Below are positions 41,845 through 46,946 of a stretch of 46,946 nt of DNA, piece by piece. The DNA comes from Mucilaginibacter sp. (GTDB taxonomy: Bacteria > Bacteroidota > Bacteroidia > Sphingobacteriales > Sphingobacteriaceae). The DNA is taken from contig NZ_JAQBOD010000024.1 of NCBI RefSeq assembly GCF_028288205.1, positions 1 to 46,946 on the forward strand. The letters run 5' to 3'. Every line of letters starts with the position of its first letter. The first letter of the stretch is position 1. Below the pieces are notes generated by a model. That model had not been told where the DNA came from, ran no database searches, and saw only the letters and a program-made list of their open reading frames with translations. The position numbers were made by a program, and so were the translations under genes.

Positions 41845-43707
41845 CTAACGCGCTATCCCGGTAGAATTAAACTGCAGATCGTACAACTTACGATAATACC
41901 CATCATCAATACGCAGCAGCTCTTGATGGGTGCCAATCTCTTTTATTTCGCCGTGATCAAGTACAATTATTTTATTGGCATTTTGTATGGTAGATAAGCG
42001 GTGGGCAATAACGATGGCCGTACGCCCCTGCATTAGCTTATTAATGGCATTTTGTATCAATATCTCTGTTTCTGTATCAACTGATGACGTAGCCTCGTCC
42101 AATACCAAAATAGCCGGATTATAAACCAGGGCGCGGATAAATGAAATGAGTTGCGCCTGCCCTGCTGATAGGGTTGCGCCACGTTCCATTACGTTATAAT
42201 CATAACCGCCCGGTAAACGTTCAATAAACTCGTGCGCGCCTACATCTTTGGCTGCGGCAATGATTTGTTCGCGGGTTATCAGCTCGTTATTAAGGCTGAT
42301 ATTGTTGGCAATGGTATCTGTAAACAAAAACACATCCTGTATTACCGTAGCAATTTGCGACCGCAGGTAATCAACATCATATTCCCTTATATCATTTCCA
42401 TCAACACTAACCTTGCCTTTGCCAATTTCATAAAAGCGGTTCAGAATATTTATGGTTGATGATTTGCCGGCGCCTGTAGCTCCTACCAGCGCCAATGTTT
42501 CGCCGGGTTTTACGTGGAAGTTAATATCCCTTAAAACCCAGTTCTCATCATTATAAGCAAACCAAACATGTTTAAACTCAAGCTCGCCTGCTAAACGAAT
42601 TGGTTTTAATGTGCCGGTGTTTACGGCTACCTCATCAGTATCTAAAACCTTAAATATCCTATCGGCGCCTACCATGCCCATTTGCAGCGTATTAAATTTA
42701 TCGGCCAATTGACGTATAGGGCGGAAGAGTAAGTTTAATAGCACAATAAATGCCAATATAACCCCCGGTGTTACCGGCTTACCTGTAGCAGATATACTTG
42801 TTAATTGCTGATCGGTAAGTATTCTTTTGCAGCCATACCAAACAAGCAAACCAATACAAACGGCAAACAAAATTTCTACAACCGGGAAAAATATAGAATA
42901 ATACCAGTTAGACCGGATATTTGCATCGCGATATTTTAAGTTAACAGCCTTAAACTTCCGCATTTCCTGGTGTTCGCGTGCAAAGTTTTGTATTATGCTG
43001 ATACCCGAAATATGCTCGGCTAAAAAGGTGTTTAACTGTGCTACCTGTGTGCGCACTTCCTGGAATGATGATTTAATAGCTTCTTTAAATACATAAGTTG
43101 ATGCAAACAGTAAGGGCATCGGGATTAATGTAATAAGCGCCAATTTCCAATCTTTTAGCAACATGGCTATTACAATTGCAACCACTAATAACATATCGCC
43201 CATGATAGATATTAACCCTTCAGAAAATATATCGGCAATAGTTTCCAGATCTGATACCGTACGGGTAATGAGCATCCCAATTGGCGTACGGTCAAAATAC
43301 TTTAAGCGCAGTTTGGTGATATGGTTAAAAATATCAATACGCAGATCGCGTATTACTGATTGACCTAAAGCATTGGTAAGATAAGTTTGATAATATTGGG
43401 CGATGGTTTGAATAAGAAGCAATCCTATCATCAGCTCCACCATAAAGAGCAGGCCGTTATAATCATTAAGCATTATATGCTCATCGAGTGTTTTTTGGAT
43501 AAGAACGGGCAGTCCCAACGCGCTAACAGCCAAAAAAACAGTTAAAAATACCGATATGATAAACGTAGTATTGTACGGCTTAACATAATGCATTACCCGC
43601 TTTAGCAGCTGCCAATCAAATGCTTTTCCGGTTACACCCCCCCCGCCTCCTGAAGGGAGAGCCTTTGAAGTGTCTTTTTGGGGACTGTTATTTTTATCTG
43701 TACTCAC
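41845..43707 (-). CDS. ABC exporter half-transporter (MsbA-like)
   Basis: A 620-residue fused permease and ATPase, probably beginning with GTG. Six hydrophobic segments fill residues about 40-340, followed by a nucleotide-binding domain with Walker A GATGAGKSST, Q-loop VIQDVFLFTDTI, signature LSAGQ (variant of LSGGQ), Walker B AILVLDEATS and the switch histidine in IVIAHRLSTIQ. It acts as a homodimer or heterodimer exporting lipids or drugs from the inner membrane. The cargo is not evident. It precedes the truA gene region on the same strand. Confidence 0.92.
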   Translation of the reverse strand: MSTDKNNSPQKDTSKALPSGGGGGVTGKAFDWQLLKRVMHYVKPYNTTFIISVFLTVFLAVSALGLPVLIQKTLDEHIMLNDYNGLLFMVELMIGLLLIQTIAQYYQTYLTNALGQSVIRDLRIDIFNHITKLRLKYFDRTPIGMLITRTVSDLETIADIFSEGLISIMGDMLLVVAIVIAMLLKDWKLALITLIPMPLLFASTYVFKEAIKSSFQEVRTQVAQLNTFLAEHISGISIIQNFAREHQEMRKFKAVNLKYRDANIRSNWYYSIFFPVVEILFAVCIGLLVWYGCKRILTDQQLTSISATGKPVTPGVILAFIVLLNLLFRPIRQLADKFNTLQMGMVGADRIFKVLDTDEVAVNTGTLKPIRLAGELEFKHVWFAYNDENWVLRDINFHVKPGETLALVGATGAGKSSTINILNRFYEIGKGKVSVDGNDIREYDVDYLRSQIATVIQDVFLFTDTIANNISLNNELITREQIIAAAKDVGAHEFIERLPGGYDYNVMERGATLSAGQAQLISFIRALVYNPAILVLDEATSSVDTETEILIQNAINKLMQGRTAIVIAHRLSTIQNANKIIVLDHGEIKEIGTHQELLRIDDGYYRKLYDLQFNSTGIAR

Positions 43708-43748
43708 TAATTCAAAGTTACTTTATTATTGATCGAAAATAAAACTGG

Positions 43749-44534
43749 TTACGCTATTGTTCCCCCTTCAGGGGGGTAGGGCAAAGGATACTTCACCTCC
43801 GTTAAATACAATCCGCAAGCCGGCACAGATGCCCCCGCATTGCTGCGGTTTTTACTTTCAATGATATCCCGGATAGCTTCGGGCTCAATTTCTTTGTGGC
43901 CCACCATTAACAGCGTACCTACAATAGCGCGCACCATATTGCGCAGAAACCTATCGGCAGATATTTTGAAAATTATGCTATCACCTTCGCGTACCCACTC
44001 TGCGTTAACTATTTTACAATTATTGGTTTTAACCTGTGTGTTTGATTTACTGAAACAGCTAAAATCTATGTATCCCATAATGATCTTTGCGGCTCTGTTC
44101 ATCAATTCCAGATCAGGCTCATCACGCAATAACCACGAATAGCCATTTTTAAATGGGTCTTTATTAAAGTGGATATGATATTCGTAAGATCTTAAAGTAG
44201 CATCAAACCTTGCATGTGCACCAGCATGAACAGGGATGATGCTTTTTACAGCGATGTCATGCGGCAAAACAGAATTAATACTACGTACACTATTAACGAT
44301 AGAGGATGGAGGATGTACCATAGACTTACAATCAAAATGCGCGATAAACTCTTTAGCATGTACGCCTGTATCTGTGCGCCCACAACCTAACGCTTCAATT
44401 GGCTCTCGCAATATGGTTGACAAGGCTTTATTAAGCACCTCCTGCACACTCACAGCATTATGCTGCGATTGCCAGCCATGATAGTTGCCACCATCATAAG
44501 CCAGTTCAATAAAATAGCGTTGTTTTGCTGCCAC
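43749..44534 (-). CDS. truA: tRNA pseudouridine(38-40) synthase TruA
   Basis: A 261-residue protein, probably starting with GTG. The catalytic Asp lies in GCGRTDTGVHA, and the LRSYEYHI and RFLRNMVRAIVGTLLMVG motifs confirm TruA. It converts uridines 38-40 in the anticodon arm of many tRNAs to pseudouridine. It is cytosolic and adjacent to the ABC exporter gene (gap 41 bases), possibly co-transcribed. Confidence 0.95.
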   Translation of the reverse strand: MAAKQRYFIELAYDGGNYHGWQSQHNAVSVQEVLNKALSTILREPIEALGCGRTDTGVHAKEFIAHFDCKSMVHPPSSIVNSVRSINSVLPHDIAVKSIIPVHAGAHARFDATLRSYEYHIHFNKDPFKNGYSWLLRDEPDLELMNRAAKIIMGYIDFSCFSKSNTQVKTNNCKIVNAEWVREGDSIIFKISADRFLRNMVRAIVGTLLMVGHKEIEPEAIRDIIESKNRSNAGASVPACGLYLTEVKYPLPYPPEGGTIA

Positions 44535-44549
44535 AGGGCAAAGGTAGCT

Positions 44550-44628
44550 AATGAAGATTAAAGATTAGTGATTGAAGATTAGTGTCAAATATGATAAGCC
44601 CAATTTTCAATCTTTAATACCCAATCTT
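44550..44628. repeat. Short AGATTAGTG repeats with inverted arm
   Basis: GAAGATTA occurs at 44552 and 44574 with other GATTAGTG words, and CAATCTTTAATACCCAATCTTC lies downstream in inverted form, so the spacer can fold on itself. It may be a small dispersed repeat or a weak terminator of the gene at 44631. Confidence 0.4.
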
Positions 44629-44630
44629 CG

Positions 44631-45149
44631 CTAACTAATATATTCCTTGTAAATAGCCTCAAACAAAATTTTATTCTCAACCGCGGTATCAAAAGGCTGA
44701 TCTAAAAAAGTATTGCTGTAGCCAATTGATTTGGCCAGATTTTTAAGCACTTTAAAGTAGGTTATTTCAATACCTTCTATTATTTGAAGATAAAACAATA
44801 TAAATACATCACGCTCAACAGGTGTTTTGCCGGTTTTAATTACCGACAGATAAGCCTCCAACGTCATGGCTTTCATGCCTAAAATACTAATTTTTGCTGG
44901 CACGCTCTGGATAGCTTTATATATCTCATCCATTAGCAGTACCTGGTTATTAGTATCTGTTCTAAGTTCATCAATAGCCAGCTTTAATTGCTTCAGCGAA
45001 GCTATAGTTTCAATCTCATTAAAAAAATCAAACAAATGTTGCTTGCCAAAATAAACACTGTTTAAATGTTCCAGGAACATTTTTTTTAAATGGTTATTTT
45101 CAAACTTCACATCCTTTGGAGAAAGAGCAGCATCAGGAGTATCGGCCAT
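44631..45149 (-). CDS. DUF892 (YciE/YciF-like) ferritin-like protein
   Basis: A 172-residue helical protein. HLNSVYFGKQHLFDFFNEI and LKQLKLAIDELRTDTNNQV resemble the first two helices of the DUF892/YciF ferritin-like family, and a later Glu-rich helix (EGIEITYFKVLKNLAKSIG) fits the third. Whether the metal-binding residues are all kept was not established. Members are stress-related and of uncertain function. It lies between truA and a divergently transcribed DUF4293 gene. Confidence 0.7.
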   Translation of the reverse strand: MADTPDAALSPKDVKFENNHLKKMFLEHLNSVYFGKQHLFDFFNEIETIASLKQLKLAIDELRTDTNNQVLLMDEIYKAIQSVPAKISILGMKAMTLEAYLSVIKTGKTPVERDVFILFYLQIIEGIEITYFKVLKNLAKSIGYSNTFLDQPFDTAVENKILFEAIYKEYIS

Positions 45150-45237
45150 GGGTGGTTATTATTAAAACAACATAAATCTACAATATTATTTGCACTTTAA
45201 TAAAAAGTGTTATTTATATAAACAGTACTAAAACAAT

Positions 45238-45245
45238 TATATTTG
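45238..45245 (+). promoter_or_regulatory. Candidate -7 box upstream of the DUF4293 gene
   Basis: TATATTTG fits the Bacteroidota -7 box TAnnTTTG about 19 bases before ATG 45264. No clear TTTG -33 box lies at the usual distance. The overlap with an upstream in-frame TTG (45243) supports ATG 45264 as start. Confidence 0.4.
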
Positions 45246-45263
45246 CTCCATAATATTCAACTT

Positions 45264-45731
45264 ATGTTACAACGAATACAAAGTATTTACTTATTATTTG
45301 CCGGGCTTGTAATAGCTGCGCTATTTCTTTTCCCACTGGTTCATAATGTATATGTTAACAGCAAACCAGTAACTATTATGGTTACCGGTATTTACCAGGA
45401 TGTAAATGGCCAACATACCCATACCGGGGCTTTCACTGCACTTACTGTGGCAACGGCGTTTGTAGCTTTAATACCCTTGGCAATTATATTTATGTATAAA
45501 AACCGCAAACAGCAAGTTGCCTTATGTTATGGCGCCATGCTGGTGGTAATAGCTTATAGTTACTGGGTATCACAAACGGTAAAAAGCGCTATTGGCGATG
45601 CTTATTTAAATATGGGCAATTATGGCATTGGTATCATTCTGCTTTCGCTTAGCTTATTATTGATTGTGCTGGCGCAAAAATCTATACAGCGTGATGAGAA
45701 GCTGATAAAGTCGGCAGACAGGTTAAGATAA
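45264..45731 (+). CDS. DUF4293 family membrane protein
   Basis: About 155 residues from ATG 45264. The start MLQRIQSIYLLFAGLVIAAL is characteristic of DUF4293, a four-helix membrane protein restricted to Bacteroidota. Hydrophobic segments lie near 8-28, 60-80, 88-108 and 122-142, with a charged tail. Function is unknown. It is followed after 56 bases by lspA in the same orientation, so co-transcription is possible. Confidence 0.88.
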   Translation: MLQRIQSIYLLFAGLVIAALFLFPLVHNVYVNSKPVTIMVTGIYQDVNGQHTHTGAFTALTVATAFVALIPLAIIFMYKNRKQQVALCYGAMLVVIAYSYWVSQTVKSAIGDAYLNMGNYGIGIILLSLSLLLIVLAQKSIQRDEKLIKSADRLR

Positions 45732-45734
45732 TTG

Positions 45735-45776
45735 TTTGAACCGCTGATTGTTTTGATTATGGATTACGCTGATTAG
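45735..45776. repeat. GCTGATT-type short repeat
   Basis: CGCTGATT occurs at 45741-45748 and 45768-45775, flanking GATTATGGATTACG. Similar short direct repeats are common in spacers of this lineage; no function is evident. Confidence 0.35.
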
Positions 45777-45787
45777 TATAGCTTATT

Positions 45788-46303
45788 ATGAAAAATTGGG
45801 CAAAAGTATTGTTATTCTGTATTAGCTGTACGGTATTTATAGGATGCGACAGGATAACCAAGCAAATGGCAAAAGAACATTTATTGTTATTTGGCGAGCC
45901 TATCTCTTACTTTCATGATACTTTCCGCTTTGAACGGGTAGAAAATACCGGCGCCGCCTTAAGCGTTGGCGATGCACTGCCCCCAAAAGTAAGTTTTTGG
46001 CTGTTAAGTATAGTGCCTTTAGTAATACTGCTTCTTTTATTTGCTTATGTAGTGCGGCAATTAAACAATTTTAGTTTGTTAAAGCTGCTTTCCTTCTCGT
46101 TAGTAATAGCCGGTGGATTAGGTAATATTATAGACCGTATAATTTATGACCGCCACGTAACCGATTTTATGAATATGGGCATTAAAAATATACGTACCGG
46201 TATTTTTAATGTTGCCGATGTATGTATTACGGCAGGCATTATCGGCTTATTTATTGCCTTTTATAACAGACAACGTGGACTTTTAGAGCCGGATAATATT
46301 TAG
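45788..46303 (+). CDS. lspA: Lipoprotein signal peptidase LspA
   Basis: A 171-residue inner-membrane aspartic protease with four hydrophobic helices. Diagnostic motifs are all present: CDRITKQMAKEHL, FERVENTGAALS, the first catalytic Asp in GGLGNIIDRI and the second in FNVADVCITAG, with VTDFM between. It removes the signal peptide from prolipoproteins after lipidation, and would mature the SusD and GH30 lipoproteins encoded here. Length matches the family. Confidence 0.95.
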   Translation: MKNWAKVLLFCISCTVFIGCDRITKQMAKEHLLLFGEPISYFHDTFRFERVENTGAALSVGDALPPKVSFWLLSIVPLVILLLLFAYVVRQLNNFSLLKLLSFSLVIAGGLGNIIDRIIYDRHVTDFMNMGIKNIRTGIFNVADVCITAGIIGLFIAFYNRQRGLLEPDNI

Positions 46304-46346
46304 CTTAAGCCAAGTCTAAATATTATTTTGATTACTATAACATGGT

Positions 46347-46805
46347 TTATTCAGGACAATTATCTTTCCGCCTGGTATCAACAATATAAATGATCTTCCA
46401 TCCTGCTGCAGTTTTCATTAATTGAAAAACATCCACCCCGCAATGACTGAATTTATCGTCTAAATAAAATTTGTATGGCGCCCAAACACTGGCCAAATCG
46501 CCATCAATTTTTATATCCTGGAAAACTATTCGTTCATCATATACCCCTTTATGCGGTGTACCTACCATTTTTACAAAATCGTTAGGGTTATCTACTACCA
46601 AAACAGCTGAGCCATCCTTTTTATTCGATACCCCATGAAATGCAATGCCGGTAGCAAATGTTGAGCGCAGCAGCGTACTATCACCTTTACGCATAGCATC
46701 AAACATATTATTAATGGTTTGCTTAACGGCAGCCACGGCAGTTTCCTGGGCAAATGCGATGCTGCAATTTGCGGTGATAGCTACAAGGATGATAATTTTT
46801 TTCAT
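46347..46805 (-). CDS. NTF2-like (SnoaL-type) exported protein
   Basis: A 152-residue protein with a signal peptide ending IAFAQ. The remainder has the NTF2-like cone fold pattern: VKQTINNMFDAMRKGDSTLLRSTF, then FQDIKIDGDLASVWAPYKFY and GVDVFQLMKTAAGWKIIYIVD. This family often covers binding proteins or polyketide-cyclase-like enzymes, but many are of unknown function. It faces lspA convergently with a 43-base gap. Confidence 0.85.
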   Translation of the reverse strand: MKKIIILVAITANCSIAFAQETAVAAVKQTINNMFDAMRKGDSTLLRSTFATGIAFHGVSNKKDGSAVLVVDNPNDFVKMVGTPHKGVYDERIVFQDIKIDGDLASVWAPYKFYLDDKFSHCGVDVFQLMKTAAGWKIIYIVDTRRKDNCPE

Positions 46806-46907
46806 ACACTAAGTTAACACGTTTAGTGATTAAATTCGATATAAAAATTAGTTCACCCATGAAGTAAGCAAATGCAGCAATAAACCTATACCCGTTAAAT
46901 GTTATTA

Positions 46908-46946
46908 CTGTACTGTACCATGTACACGTTGATACACCTGGGTACA
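46908..46946. repeat. Copy of the TGTAC dyad at the window edge
   Basis: The last 39 bases match 24213-24251 at 32 positions and include TGTACCATGTACACG and a terminal GGGTACA half-site. The element may continue beyond the window. Confidence 0.6.

Overview
The window looks like a chromosomal segment of a Bacteroidota bacterium, most likely Sphingobacteriaceae close to Mucilaginibacter or Pedobacter. The evidence is a SusC/SusD pair, Bacteroidota-type promoter boxes (TTTG / TAnnTTTG), lineage-typical small families (DUF4293, DUF3098), AT-rich spacers and many exported glycoside hydrolases. No rRNA, tRNA, CRISPR array or intact insertion sequence was seen.

Layout. (1) 1-1089: the 3' end of an MgtA-type Mg2+ ATPase, an overlapping 43-residue membrane peptide and a ZIP-like membrane protein. 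(2) 1090-2064: a gene-free AT-rich stretch with repeats and two hairpins. (3) 2065-23727: a polysaccharide utilization locus (PUL). The main operon runs on the minus strand from susC (17962): susC, susD, a seven-haem cytochrome c, two GH30, one GH3 and two alginate-lyase-like proteins. A second minus-strand pair encodes a GBA-like GH30 and a GH5 with a CBM6-like tail. Enzyme content suggests a beta-glucan target, probably beta-1,6-linked fungal-type glucan, perhaps together with a uronic-acid polymer. (4) 24441-26056: a methyltransferase and a PIN toxin/antitoxin-like pair. (5) 26267-33266: a tight five-gene minus-strand operon: FucP-like MFS transporter, Tat-exported mannonate-dehydratase-like enolase, mutarotase-fold-like protein, PQQ/cytochrome-c dehydrogenase and BASS-type transporter. 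It looks like an oxidative sugar or sugar-acid route with periplasmic steps. (6) 33267-38978: a repeat-rich spacer, a TonB siderophore-type receptor, a broken and an intact AHSA1/SRPBCC gene, and a DGPF (YCII) / ECF42-type sigma factor pair. (7) 39321-46805: housekeeping genes (uppP, DUF3098, ftsX, ABC exporter, truA, ferritin-like DUF892, DUF4293, lspA) and an NTF2-like exported protein.

Most unusual feature. The main PUL operon is bracketed by two paralogous membrane proteins (2065-3972 and 18542-20494). Each joins a signal peptide, a 7TMR-DISM extracellular domain and seven-helix core, and a coiled coil to a C-terminal zinc ribbon plus helical DNA-binding region like the N-terminus of IS1595/ISXO2 transposases, with no catalytic domain. 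They look like one-piece transmembrane sensors that have taken over a transposase DNA-binding domain. The second is transcribed divergently from susC across a spacer with two LacI-type palindromes. No classical PUL regulator (HTCS, SusR-like, or ECF sigma/anti-sigma) is visible nearby, so these are the best candidates for controlling the locus.
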